Below are positions 11,301-52,760 of a DNA stretch of 64,000 bases, piece by piece. The stretch comes from Elgaria multicarinata webbii (Eukaryota; Chordata; Lepidosauria; Squamata; Anguidae). A program made the translations under genes and the position numbers. The notes under the pieces were generated by a model. That model ran no database searches, was not told the origin of the DNA, and saw nothing but the letters and a program-made list of their open reading frames with translations. Within the stretch, counting starts at the first letter, position 1. The number at the start of each line of letters is the position of its first letter. The stretch spans positions 34,329,501 through 34,393,500 of the forward strand of contig NC_086183.1 in assembly GCF_023053635.1 (NCBI RefSeq), read 5' to 3'.

Positions 11301-13095
11301 TGGATCCGAAGCGGACCCCCGCTTCGCCTCGGCCTCCTCCTGCTTCCTTATGAACTCACCCAACAATAACATTATTGTTAGTATTATTATTAGTATTATT
11401 AGTATTATTATTGTTTCATCACCCCTTTCCACAGAAGCCAGTGCAGCTACCCCAGTGACCAAGAGATTTGCCCCAGGGCCGTGTAGGGAGTCTGTAGGAA
11501 AATCTCTCTCACACACACACACCCGCCAATGCCCCAGCCTTTCTCTTGGGCTCCATCCTTGACTCCAGAAAAGCTGCCCCTTCCCAAAGATCCTCCCTGG
11601 TGCCTTTCACACCTGCTCCGGCCACTTCTCCACCAGCCGAACAGCCCCGGCTCACTTGCCTTTCTTCTGCACAAGGCCACAAAATGTGTCTCCTGATCCT
11701 GCTTCTCCTTGGGACGTGGTGCAAAAACTTGGGCCGCCGTTTTGGGCAGGGTGGCTGAATCTAGAGACGCCTTCATTTTTCCACGTGTGGAAATAGATTG
11801 CCCTGCAGTGGGATTTGGGGGAGGGGGTGGCAGTGCCCCCTCCCTCCCTCAATTTCTCTGATAATTGCTAGATTGAAATCTTTCTGCTGTGGAACTTTTG
11901 ACTTCCAAGCCCCAGTGTTACAGCAAGAGATTCGGGGCGGGAGGGGAAGACGGAGCTTCCTTCTTAGTATAGATGCCCAAAGTTTGAGCCAAGTCAAAAA
12001 GAGCTTCCTTCCAAGGCTGGGAGCGACTGGACCGGATGTCACCACGCCCTGGGCAGCATCCTGCCCTCTGCCTCGTCTGATTGAGCCCTGCCTTCGCAGA
12101 GGACGGCCTTTTGAAAGAGGGAATGGCGGTTGCAGCATGACAAGGGAGCTCCCTCCCTGGGCCGGTCCGCTGCATCGTCTGTTCACCTTTCACATGGCAA
12201 AAGTTCTGGCTTCTGTCCCTGCGCCGTCTCCCTCCCCAGCCCTAAACCAACTTCAGGGCCTTTTTGGCATTCAGCTGCTCCCCTGCACCTTGGCGGGACC
12301 ACCTTTCCTTGAGGGATGATGCCCAAAATGCCCTGCTTTGATTTGGGGGGGGGGTTGAGAAGGGCAACTGGGCCAAGACCAGCACTGCTGGTCAGCACCT
12401 GAGGCAAGGGCAGGCCCCTCCGCTGACCGGATCCAGCCTCGCCGATTCCTCCGGCTGCAGTCAGGGCTGGTGTTTGGGCGGAATTGAACGGGGACGGGGG
12501 TTGTAGAGTTCCACCTAGCTAGGAAACCAGTGTTCTGTATCTGCTGTTAGGTCCGCACACACGTGGGCTCTCTGGGACATGGCTCCTGCAAGAAGATTCT
12601 TCCACTTTTGAAGGAGGGAAAGGGGGGGGGGCAGGCTGTTATTCGTTTGAATGAGCCCTCCTGCGAGTGCATCACCAAGAGCGGCTGGAAAACTGGAGAG
12701 AACTATTCAAAGTCGGACCATCTGGATAAAAGTGCTGGTTGCATCCCTAGGCTACGCGCCGGGGGAGCACAAAGGCCTCTGCTGAAGACTGGGGATGTCT
12801 GGGCAGGGTGCGGGAGCATCTCCTGCCTCTTATGGAGCCGTTCAGCTCATCCAGCCTCCGTTGCACTACAGAGAGGGGTCCACCCTCTGGCTAGGCTCAG
12901 CTTCCATCATGCCACACATTTCATTCACATCACAACAGCCATCATTTCTATACTTTTCATCAGGGCTTGGTTTGGAGGGCCGCTGTTTTTATTTTAAAAT
13001 GTCGGATAAGGGCACAATCCTATGCAGGTTTAGGCAGGGGGGGAAATGCTAAAATTCCCAGGATGCTCCAGTCAGCTGGCTTGGGAATGCTGGGA
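11301..13095. other. Intergenic stretch PPP1R13L-ERCC2, first part
   Basis: No gene is supported here. A (TTA)n microsatellite lies at 11368-11412. The rest is GC-moderate DNA with several short open frames that show no recognisable family, no conserved splice pattern and no codon bias I can see. Confidence 0.6.
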
Positions 13096-13275
13096 GTTGA
13101 AGGCAAAAGGAAGAGGGGCCGACCAAGGGCAAGATGGGTGGATGATATTCTGGAGGTGATGGACTCGACCTTGGGGGCGCTGGGGGTGGTGACGGCCGAC
13201 AGAAAGCTCTGGCGTGGGCTGGTCCATGAAGTCACGAAGAGTCGGAAGCGACTGAACGAATAAACAAAAAAATGT
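13096..13275 (+). mobile_element. BovB (RTE clade) LINE 3' end
   Basis: The frame ends KRGRPRARWVDDILEVMD, then DRKLWRGLVHEVTKSRKRLN and stop, the C-terminus of RTE/BovB ORF2 (ruminant BovB reads GRQRMRWLDGI and DREAWRAAVHGVAKSRTRL). An A-rich AATAAACAAAAAAA tail follows at once. The copy is 5' truncated to under 200 bases. BovB is common in squamates and is the classic example of a LINE moved horizontally between reptiles and ruminants. Confidence 0.88.
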
Positions 13276-14224
13276 GCGTAGGATTGCTTCTTAAGTGGCT
13301 GTGACCAAAATAGTTTTATGCAGCCAGGACTGGCCCTCTGGGCCAAAGTCAAGGGCCCTGAATCCCAGAGCCCCCCAAATAACCATCCAGAGAGTGGCTG
13401 TTGGCTGTACTGGCTGGAGCTGATGGGAATTGTAGTTCAATGCAGCTGGAGGGCACCAGGTTGGGGCAGGCTGCTTTAAATGAATTCTAGCCTTTAGGTC
13501 CACGTTTGTAATGTGGAAACACAATTTTTTGTGGACTACCTTACAGCTCTGTTGTACAGAGTGCTGAGATAACACAAGTGCTTTATAGGTTTTAAATGTA
13601 ACAACAAACACAAATAATTTTATTTAGAAAAAGAAATACTTATTTGCATACATCTGAAAGAAACTTAACTTTAACCAAAAGAATATTGGTGTAATGGTCA
13701 GAAACATTAGTTCTGTATAATTTTCCATTTCCAGTATTCGGTACTTTCACTTATTAACAGCGATACCTTTATCCATACAGATCACTCACAATTCTGTACT
13801 TTAAAAGTGTTTTATGAACCATTTGTAGAGGAGTGCAGGGACAGAGATGATTAGAATGCAGCCTATTTATGTTCACTGGGAAGAAAGGCCATGTGGTATT
13901 CAGTGGTGTTTGCTCCCTTTAGCATCGTAGCCGTAGTGGTAACTATTTCCCATACTAATGAGTTAGCCTGTGTACATGAACAATGGATCTTACCCCTAGG
14001 CAAATCTGTACTAGATTGCAATGTAAGCACACTTACCTGGGAGTAGGATCCATTGCATTGGCTGTGCTTACCATTTCCCTTTTACCTTGCACCCCAGAAG
14101 GAAAGCCTTTTATTGAGATTTTTGCAAACGGAAGGAAAACATACCCCCACCCCACCCCCCATTGAGTTAGTGGAGCAAAACAGCCCCTTTTCCAGCCGTG
14201 TAAGGGTCTGTCACCCTTGGTAAA

Positions 14225-14242
14225 CAGCAGCAGCAGCAGCAG
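14225..14242 (+). repeat. (CAG)6
   Basis: Six perfect CAG units in intergenic DNA. Confidence 0.95.
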
Positions 14243-14583
14243 TGCTTTTTGAGGATCCCTATTGACAAGTGGGAATCAAAACCGGGGGTGGGGTGGGGGG
14301 AAGTCAAGAAGTAAAAAGGCAAAAAGTCACTCAGTAATGAGGTATCGTCTGTGGTCGGAGTGAGGTAGGTGAGCATCAAATGCCAGCAACGAATGCTCAC
14401 ATCTTGTACATCGATCAGTAAACCTCACCATGCAATATCTAGCAATATCTGAGTTGTGCTCATAGTTTGAGTAGAGCTTGTTCATTCCTATGTTATTTTC
14501 CCTTTGTTTACTGGTTAATAAAAACTACTGTGATCAAACTGAATTGCTTTTGTTATTCTGCTTCGCCAGCCTTCCCCAACCTC

Positions 14584-14985
14584 ATAAAATCATAGAATAG
14601 CAGAGTTGGAAGGGGCCTACAAGGCCATTGAGTCCAACCCCCTGCTCAATGCAGGAATCCACCCTAAAGCATCCCTGACAGATGGCTGTCCAGCTGCCTC
14701 TTGAAGGCCTCTAGTGTGGGAGAGCCCACAACCTCCCTAGGTATAGGTAACTGGTTCCATTGTCGTACTGCTCTAACAGTCAGGAAGTTTTTCCTGATGT
14801 CCAGCCGGAATCTGGCTTCCTAACTTGAGCCCGTTATTCCGTGTCCTGCACTCTGGGAGGATCGAAAAGAGATCCTGGCCCTCCTCTGTGTGACAACTTT
14901 TCAAGTCTTTGAAGAGTGCTATCATGTCACCCCTCAATCTTCTCTTCTCCAGGCTAAACATGCCCAGTTCTTTCAGTCTTTAACC
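14584..14985 (-). mobile_element. CR1 LINE 3' end
   Basis: It starts AATCATAGAATAGCAGAGTT, the reverse complement of the CR1 3' terminus, and runs through the 3' UTR into the C-terminal coding part. On the minus strand the frame near 14960-14880 reads [20 protein letters not shown], the standard CR1 ORF2 end. It is 5' truncated at about 400 bases. Confidence 0.92.
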
Positions 14986-15556
14986 CTAGAATAAGTAGAT
15001 TGTTGATACCTTGTGAGAAGTCCGGGAGTGATTTCCCCAGGCATAATCTTTCAATCACTCCAGAGGTATAATTGCCAGTGCTCTGCTCTGTGCGTTTCTG
15101 TGCATGTAAAAAGGGAATGACTTTAACCCCGTCAATGCTAGAGAAATTGACCATTGGGTGGTGGAAGGGCCTGGCTGAAGCTGGAGGGTCCCTCTCCCAG
15201 GGAAAGGGAAATAGAGTAGTCAAAGAGCAAAAGGAATAAAGTGTAATCAGAAATACTCTAATCCAATTCTGAGTCCTTCTTCCTTCCTGGCTGAAGCAGC
15301 TGGCAATTCAGGCACCTCCCATATAAATACTCTGTGCATAAACCCTTGTTGTGGCCCTAAAACGATGAAAGAGAAATAGGTGACTTGGCTAGTTGCCTAT
15401 TGTGGCAAGGTAGAATATCGCCTCCTAGCAGAAAGAGTTGGAAAACAGCTGATTTTCCCTTCAGGCAGTCTATGCGCTACAAAACGAGAGACGGGCTCAT
15501 TAGAATGCTTGAGGACTAGCAACTTTGGTTCATTTATTTGAACGCCTGGCCAATGA

Positions 15557-15640
15557 TTAATAATAATAAAAAATTTATTTCTAACCCGCCTCTCCATCCT
15601 GATTGAGGCGGGGAAAAACAATGAGTATAAAATACATAAG
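15557..15640 (-). mobile_element. LINE 3' tail, minus
   Basis: A (AAT)n-type start and TTTATTTCTAACCCGCCTCT form a LINE 3' tail in the minus orientation, directly against the plus-strand L2-like copy that follows. Confidence 0.55.
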
Positions 15641-16575
15641 GCTAAGAAACTGAGACTCAATCCAGACAAGACGGAGGTACTGTTAGCGGGTGGCTCATCT
15701 GTCCGGCGAGGTGATGTTTGCCCTGTCCTGGACGGGGTTGCACTCCCCCTAAAGGATCGGGTCCGTAGTTTGGGGGAGCTCTTGGATCCAGAACTGTCAC
15801 TTGAGGCAAAGGTGAACTCAGTGGCAAAGAGCACCTTTTACCAGCTTAGGCTGATATACCAGCTGCGCCCTTATCTGGACAGAGATAGCCTAGCTACAGT
15901 GATCCAGGCTCTGATAACCTCTCGTTTGGATTACTGCAATGCGTTATACGTGGGGCTGCCTTTGAAAACGGTCCGGAAACTTCAACTGGTGCAAAACAGG
16001 GCAGTGCGGTTACTAACAGGGACTGGCCGGCGAGACCACATCACGCCAGTCCTTTTCCAGCTTCATTGGCTGCCAGTCCAGGTCCGGGCCCAATTCAAAG
16101 TGCTGGTATTAACATTTGAAGCCCTAAACGGCTTGGGGCCAGGCTATCTGAAGGAACGCCTCCTCCTGTATGTACCTGCCTGGACCCTAAGTTCATCCTC
16201 GGGTCCTTCTCCGAGAGCCCCTGCCAAGGAAGTGAGGCAGGTGGCTACCAGGAGGAGGGCCTTCTCTGCTGTGGCACCCTGGCTGTGGAATGAGCTCCCT
16301 AAGGAGGTTCGCTTGGCACCTACATTATATGCCTTTAGACGCCAGGTGAAGACCTTTTTATTCTCCCAGCATTTTCTATAAATAAATTTTAACTTGGTGT
16401 TTTAAATTTGTAATTTTGCATTGCTGCTGTTTTTATCTGGTTGAGCTTTTATATTGTATTTATATTATGGTTTTATACTGTTGTTTTACACTTTGAATGG
16501 TTTTAATTTTTGTGAACTGCCCAGAGAACTCCAGCTATTGGGCAGTATAAAAATAAAATAAATAACTAAATAAAA
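15641..16575 (+). mobile_element. L2-like LINE, RT C-terminus and 3' UTR
   Basis: The fragment encodes the end of an L2/CR1-group reverse transcriptase: LRLNPDKTEVLLAGG, then LITSRLDYCNALYVGLPLKT, VQNRAVRLLTGTGRRDHITP, LFQLHWLPVQVRAQFKVL and APWLWNELPKEVRLAPTLYA. The frame 15770-16381 is open for 203 codons, which suggests a fairly young copy. The 3' UTR holds GTGAACTGCCCAGAGAACTC and TATTGGGCAGTATAAAAAT and ends in (AATA)n. This copy links the tail seen many times in the window to its coding region. Confidence 0.88.
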
Positions 16576-16919
16576 TAAAATAAAACATACTAAAAGCATC
16601 CTAAAATTCCACTGGATAGGCCTGCCGGAAGAGTCTGGGCCCCTCTTCCACCTGACCCTGCGTTGCAAATGCCCCCAAACTCCCGGAAACACAGGCTGCT
16701 GCATTATCTCCCCTTGCAGATGTTCAGCCAGGAAGAATAAAAGCGACTTTTGCATCTCTCCATCGAAGCCCACGCTTATTCAGGGCTTGACTACTCTAGC
16801 CTAGCCCTAGTGACTGCGTACGATCAGATCTTAAGCGATTTCTAACGCCTTGCCTGCAGTGCAACCGAACTCGTGGACTTGCTTGCTTTGGTGGGAGGAG
16901 GGCACAGGCTTCGTCCTTC
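16576..16919. other. Intergenic stretch before ERCC2
   Basis: Nothing recognisable. The sequence turns from AT-rich repeat tail to mixed DNA leading into the ERCC2 promoter. Confidence 0.5.
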
Positions 16920-17086
16920 CCCGATAGCCAATGAGAGCGCGGCTTGGCGAGTCTTTCTGACCAATAGAGCGCGAGTGTGACAAGGAAGGCGTGGGTAGGA
17001 AAGAGGGGAAGGCTTGGGGAGGACCGGAGTGAGAACTGCTACTCCGCGCGGCTGCAGTGGCCAATGGGATTATAGTGGACGAGACC
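16920..17086 (+). promoter_or_regulatory. ERCC2: ERCC2 promoter and 5' UTR with three CCAAT boxes
   Basis: CCAAT occurs at 16928-16932, 16961-16965 and 17061-17065, all in the same orientation. The first two sit in nearly identical contexts (CCAATGAGAGCGCGG and CCAATAGAGCGCG). There is no TATA box near the ATG. This suits an NF-Y-driven housekeeping promoter, which is an inference. The transcription start is unknown; the third box is only 22 bases before the ATG and may be transcribed. Confidence 0.6.
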
Positions 17087-39027
<21,941 letters not shown>

Positions 39028-39300
39028 GCGGGCAGTGGTGTGTGTGTGTGTGTGTGTGTGTGAGAAAGAGAAGCACAAGCAGGGATGGATCCCCTGGAAG
39101 GGGAGGAGCCGCTTGGCAGGCCTCAACTGTTGCTGCGTCCAAACCCACCAGCAGATGGGGAAACCGAGGCAGCCAGTTCAAACCGTTCTTGTACCATGGC
39201 GCACGCACGCACGCACGCACGCACGGAAAGACTTCAGCCAGAGGGCTGTTAATTCCAGATTTTGGACTAGGGCTTTTAATAAAGAGGTATTTGGGGTTTT
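39028..39300 (+). promoter_or_regulatory. ERCC2: ERCC2 3' UTR and poly(A) signal
   Basis: Stop at 39025-39027, then a (GT)n run at 39037-39062 and (CGCA)n at 39198-39226, and AATAAA at 39278-39283. The 3' UTR is about 270 bases. Two length-variable microsatellites lie inside it. Confidence 0.8.
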
Positions 39301-39569
39301 TGTAAATTGGCGATCTCTCCTCTGTGCCGTTGCTCCTGTCTCTTCTGCGTTATATTTACATCCCACCTTTCTTTCAAGATGCTCAAGGCAGCCTATCGGA
39401 ATTTCCTCCACCTGTCTAAACTATCCTCAGAATATGGGTTGCCATATTCTGAATCCACAAAACAGGGACAATTTTTTAGGGTGGGGGTCGCTAGGATTTT
39501 TTTTAAAAAAAACTGGGCAATATGTAAAGGTCTAGGGAAAGAAAGAGAGCTATCTAAGCTTTAGTTATC

Positions 39570-39660
39570 TAACTGCAATCCTATGTGCGTCTACTCAGAA
39601 ACAAATCCTATTAAGTTAAATAGGACTTATTCTCAGGTAAGTATGCATAGGATTGCAGCC
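39570..39660. mobile_element. Palindromic MITE, second family
   Basis: CTGCAATCCTATGTGCGTCT at the left is mirrored by AAGTATGCATAGGATTGCAG at the right, with AATCCTATT/AATAGGACT inside. Related pieces occur at 13905-14075, 17637-17730 and 54280-54480 (TTACTTCTGAGTAGACGCGG). It lies between the convergent ends of ERCC2 and KLC3. Confidence 0.7.
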
Positions 39661-39964
39661 TAAAGCACTTAAGCACCTGCAAATAAATAATAGGCAAAGA
39701 ACAGTTTAAGCAAACTAGCAGGGAAAAAATGACACTAAATTACATTTCTCTACTCGTTCTCAAAAGCTAGAGAACTAGTAGAGTTCTCCATGCTAGTCAG
39801 TATGGAGACTTACACTCCACCGAGCAGGCTCAAGGCACCATTTTGGAGGATGGAATTCTTCCGGCCGGCTGGAACAGGAATCTGGGATTCTTGACTGACT
39901 GGCCGGGACATTTTGGAAATGCTTGGAAACCGGGACATGCCCGGTTTTCCGGGACGTATGGCAA

Positions 39965-40066
39965 CCCTACTCACAACAAGCCTCTGAGGTAGGGTAGGCC
40001 CAAAGTGAGCTTTGTGGCTGAATGGGGATTTGAACCCAGGCCTCTCCAGCCCCAATCCAACACTTT
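39965..40066 (-). mobile_element. MIR-like SINE fragment
   Basis: CTCACAACAAGCCTCTGAGG, then GATTTGAACCCAGGCCTCTC, the core and B-box region in reverse. Confidence 0.65.
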
Positions 40067-40317
40067 TGGGTGTGTGTGTGCTGTGCTGTGCTGTGCTCTA
40101 CCGGCTGGTTCCCAGGGGTGAGAAGCTGCCTTCATTCAGAACTGGGAAGGAACCCATCTTCCCTCCGCTCTCCTTTTGGGGCGTCACAAGGCGCTGTTAG
40201 CTCACCAGCTGCCCCGAGGCCCCTTCTCCCACTACAGTCTCTTAAGCAGGACCCTGAAGCAGCCCCCCCACCCCCCAAAGCAGTAGAGAGGATGCAGGGT
40301 CTATTTCCAGCCACCTT

Positions 40318-40811
40318 TTTATTTAGGGGTGAGGCAGAGAAGGGGGGGAACACTCTCCCTGTTGCATAAATAGAATAAATAAGTAATCTTTGGCTGGAAG
40401 GAAACAGCTAGTTACCTGATCGTATTCAGCGTTTAAGGCAGCAGCGAGGGTGACAGAGGAGCTCCCGCTTGTGCTGTTCTGGGGAGGGTCACCCTCTGTC
40501 CCCCACTTCCTGAGAAATTAGCAGTCAGTCATCCTTAGCAGGAGCACTCCCCCTCCGGACCTGTTATGGCGGGGGGGTGGGTGGGAGGAGGAGGAGAAAG
40601 CGGGTCTGGTGCTGGCAGCCTCGGAAGCCAAGGAGCCCCATGGACTCTACTCCGTGCAGGGAAGTAGTCAAGCTCTGATCCGGGAGCCAGCTTGGAGGCT
40701 GGAGCTGGCGAAGGTGGGGAGGAAGAGTAGCTCGAACTTTGGTCTAGCTTCAGGCAGCGAGAGCGTGGTGAGGAGAGTGGGGGGAGGAGCAACGTAGAGC
40801 CCCTCCCCGTC
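40318..40811 (-). promoter_or_regulatory. KLC3: KLC3 3' UTR and poly(A) signal
   Basis: On the minus strand AATAAA stands at 40323-40318, 489 bases past the stop codon. ERCC2's signal on the other strand is about 1 kb away, so the genes converge without overlapping. Confidence 0.7.
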
Positions 40812-49785
<8,974 letters not shown>

Positions 49786-49853
49786 GGCGGGGAGACCTCG
49801 GGGCGTGGGGCAGGGCCCAAGGGCGGCGCCTCCCCTCTTCCGATGCTTAACTT
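49786..49853 (-). promoter_or_regulatory. KLC3: KLC3 5' UTR part of exon 2
   Basis: The minus strand reads CCTCTGCTTCTTTCAG and then AAGTTAAGC. This is a strong acceptor, 68 bases before the MSVMVELG start. The short leader has an in-frame stop in another frame only, and no splice junction is needed to reach the ATG. It implies at least one upstream noncoding exon. Confidence 0.75.
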
Positions 49854-49894
49854 CTGAAAGAAGCAGAGGAGCCTGGATGGAGATGGGCACCCTT

Positions 49895-50355
49895 CCAGGA
49901 GGAAGCCCTTACATGGCTTGGGACCACAATACCTGATGGAACGCCTCTCCCGACGTGAATATACCCGGTCACGACGTTCAACATCTAAGGTCCTCCTCCA
50001 GGTGCCTACTCCGCGAGAGGCTTGGAGTGTGGCAATGAGGGACAGGGCCTTTACGGTGGTGGCCCCCACACTATGGAATGATCTCCCTGACGAGTCTCGC
50101 CTGGCACCAATGCTGCTATCTTTCCAGCGCCAGGTTAAGACTTTTCTCTTTGCCCAGGCATATGGTGGCACATCTTAATCACCCACATATTTAGGTGTTG
50201 TTGTTTTTTAACAGTTTTTAATGCTTTATGTGTGTATGTTCTGTGTTTTAGAGTTTTAAATTTTGTATACTTGTTTTTATCTCAATTTTAGAATTTCTGT
50301 AAACCGCCCAGAGAGCCCTGACTATGGGAGCGGTCAATAAATAAATAAATAAATA
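49895..50355 (+). mobile_element. L2-like LINE 3' end, second subfamily
   Basis: The frame reads YLMERLSRREYTRSRRST, then RAFTVVAPTLWNDLPDESRL and QRQVKTFLFAQA, followed by GTAAACCGCCCAGAGAGCCC and (AATA)n. Its 5' edge lies about 40 bases upstream of the KLC3 exon 2 acceptor on the opposite strand. A minus-strand tail of the first subfamily (50363-50510) follows tail to tail. Confidence 0.85.
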
Positions 50356-50362
50356 TTGATTG

Positions 50363-50510
50363 ATTGATTGATTTAATTTATATACCACTCCATAGCCAAA
50401 GCTCTCTGGGCGGTTTACAAAGGTTAAAAACAGTGAACATTAAAAAGTATATAAAATTTAAAATAATAAAAAATATATATTAAAAAAGTATAAACAATAT
50501 CCATTTAAAC
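50363..50510 (-). mobile_element. L2-like LINE 3' tail, minus
   Basis: TATACCACTCCATAGCCAAA and GCTCTCTGGGCGGTTTACAA after a shared (ATTG/AATA)n run. Confidence 0.78.
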
Positions 50511-51479
50511 AAGCCCTTCCTCTCACCCCAGAACCGAGGGCGACTCAGGCACTCTGCACATTCTCAGAGGCACCCCTCATATTTCCGGGGCTATCAAACC
50601 CAGGCAAAGCCACCCTCTCTCTTTTTATTCTGGATCCAGTAATCAACCACGGACGTCATCTAGAGATATAAATTTGGGGAGGCATAGCAGGAAACCATCA
50701 GGTGTTTGCCTTCCCGGCTCCGTCTTAAAAGGCAAACCAAATTCAGAAACGTTCAGGGGAGGAAGGCAAATGCCTGCAATGTCTGTAGCACCGGATGGCA
50801 CAAAATGACTCTAAATTTGGAATTTAGCAACAGAAATTAGAATCCGCCCCCTCAGCAGCCAGGTGATCTCATCAAGCAGGTGGGAGCTAAATTGGAGTGT
50901 GTGGGGGAAGGCGGGGGAAGCTTTAGCACTATCCTTTGATGACACACGCAGGGATGGGGCGGGATGCAGCTCAGTTTGCTGCCTCCACGGCTGGGAAGGC
51001 TGGGAGCCGCGCATCATCGCCATGACTCTCTCCAAAACGAGTTCTACCAGCAAAGCGTGCAGCAACGCGTCGGTTGGCCAAGCCCGCTCTGAGCCGCATA
51101 CCGCAAGGCATGCATGCTTAGCAGCATGGAAACTGCATGCCAGCTCATTTACGTAGCGAGCCCCTGTTCTCACGACAGACCTTGATGGGCCCAGCTCCTC
51201 CCTGCTAGCACCAGCGGCACTCGGGCTCATCAATGCGCCAGGTGCTGCTTGCATATTTGTTTCTTAGGTGTATATCCCACCTTCAAAATAAAAAAAATTA
51301 AGATACTGAAAATATTAAAAGGACAGCAGTAAAATGGAAAATAAGGCCAGCAGGTTAAATGCCTGCCAGAAGAGGAAGTTGTGAGCCTGGCATCAAGTGG
51401 CACGATTGAACGCACATTTAGACACCAAGAAAAAGTCCTGCAACTCCCAGCGTGCCCCAAACATGCATCGGATGGCACT

Positions 51480-51960
51480 TTAAATGCGTATCACGAAGAA
51501 GCCAGGCGGATCTCGCTGGGGAGGGCATTCCACCGAGAGGGGCCACTACAGACAAGGCTTTTTCCCATGACACCCAGAGAGGCTCCGAAGATTATCTTAG
51601 CAATCAGGCAAGAAGAAATGGGAGGAAAGCCCTCCTTCAGGCTGTACAGCGCAGGGCAACGGTGCCGTTCTCGCAACCCACAATTGGCTGGCATAGTTCT
51701 AAGAAGACCCCACTTGATCTGCCCCAGGTCCTCTCTAGCCCAGCATTCTGTTCCCACAGTAGCCAACCAGATGCCTCATTGGGAAGCCCACAAGCAGGAT
51801 ATCAGCGCGAGAGCACCCTCCCACCCATGTTCCCCAGCAACTAGTACTCAGAGCCTGGAGGTGGCATGTAGCCATCGGGAATAGTAGCCATTGCTAGACT
51901 TACCCTCCACGAATTTGTCTAATCCCCTTTCAAAGCCATTCATATTGATAATATCACAAC
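51480..51960 (-). repeat. LINE scrap and unclassified repeat, minus
   Basis: About 51480-51620 reads on the minus strand as SRWNALPSEIRLAS, the end of an L2-like frame. 51745-51950 is the reverse of the unclassified repeat at 36.4 kb. Confidence 0.5.
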
Positions 51961-52500
51961 ATCATAGAATCATAGAATAGCAGAGCTGGAAGGGGCCTAC
52001 AAGGCCATCAAGTCCAACCCCCTGCTCAATGCAGGAATCCACCCTATAGCATCCTTGACAGATGGTTGTCCAGCTGCCTCTTGAAGGCCTCTAGTGTGGG
52101 AGACCCCACAAGCTCCCTGGGTAACTGGTTCCATTGTCATACTGCTCTAACAGTCAGGAGGTTTTTCCTGATGTCCAGCTGGAATCTGGCTTCCTGTCAC
52201 TTGAGCCCATTATTCTGTGTCCTGCACTCTGGGAGGATCGAGAAGAGATCCTGGCCCTCCTCTGTGTGACAACCTTTTAAGTATTTGAAGAGTGCTCTCA
52301 TGTCTCCCCTCATGTCTCCCCAATTCATATGGTTGTGAATTCCATTCTTCAACTCTGCACTGTGTGAAGAAGCCCTTCCTTTTACCTGCCCTGAATTGCC
52401 TGCCATTCAGCTCCATTGGATGGCCTCACTGGGTCCTTATGAGGAAGGCGTGCCCACTTTCTCCACACCATGCATCATTTCATACACTTGTATCATGTCC
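51960..52500 (-). mobile_element. CR1 LINE 3' end
   Basis: ATCATAGAATCATAGAATAG, then GAGCTGGAAGGGGCCTACAA through CAGTCAGGAGGTTTTTCCTG and the coding end ([20 protein letters not shown] on the minus strand). From about 52320 it passes into unrelated or more diverged LINE sequence. Confidence 0.9.
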
Positions 52501-52645
52501 CTCCTTACTCAACTTTTTTCTATGCTAAAGAGCCTTAAACATTGAAAGCTTTCCTCATAGGGCCTAGCTCCAAAATCCTTGATGATTTTGGTTGCTCTTC
52601 TCTGCACCTTTTCCAATTCTACAATCTCATTTTTCAGGTGCAGTG

Positions 52646-52688
<43 letters not shown>

Positions 52689-52760
52689 TACATACCACCC
52701 CATAGCCGAAGCTCTCTAACTAGAACTGTAAACAGTATCCCAAGTGTGGTTGCACCATCA
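52500..52760 (-). mobile_element. Older CR1-like LINE piece with (TTA)n
   Basis: The minus strand reads VQRRATKIIKDFGARPYEES, then LRLFSIEKS, a diverged CR1 ORF2 segment. It is interrupted by a (TTA)n microsatellite at 52648-52688 and an L2-like tail scrap. Confidence 0.7.
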
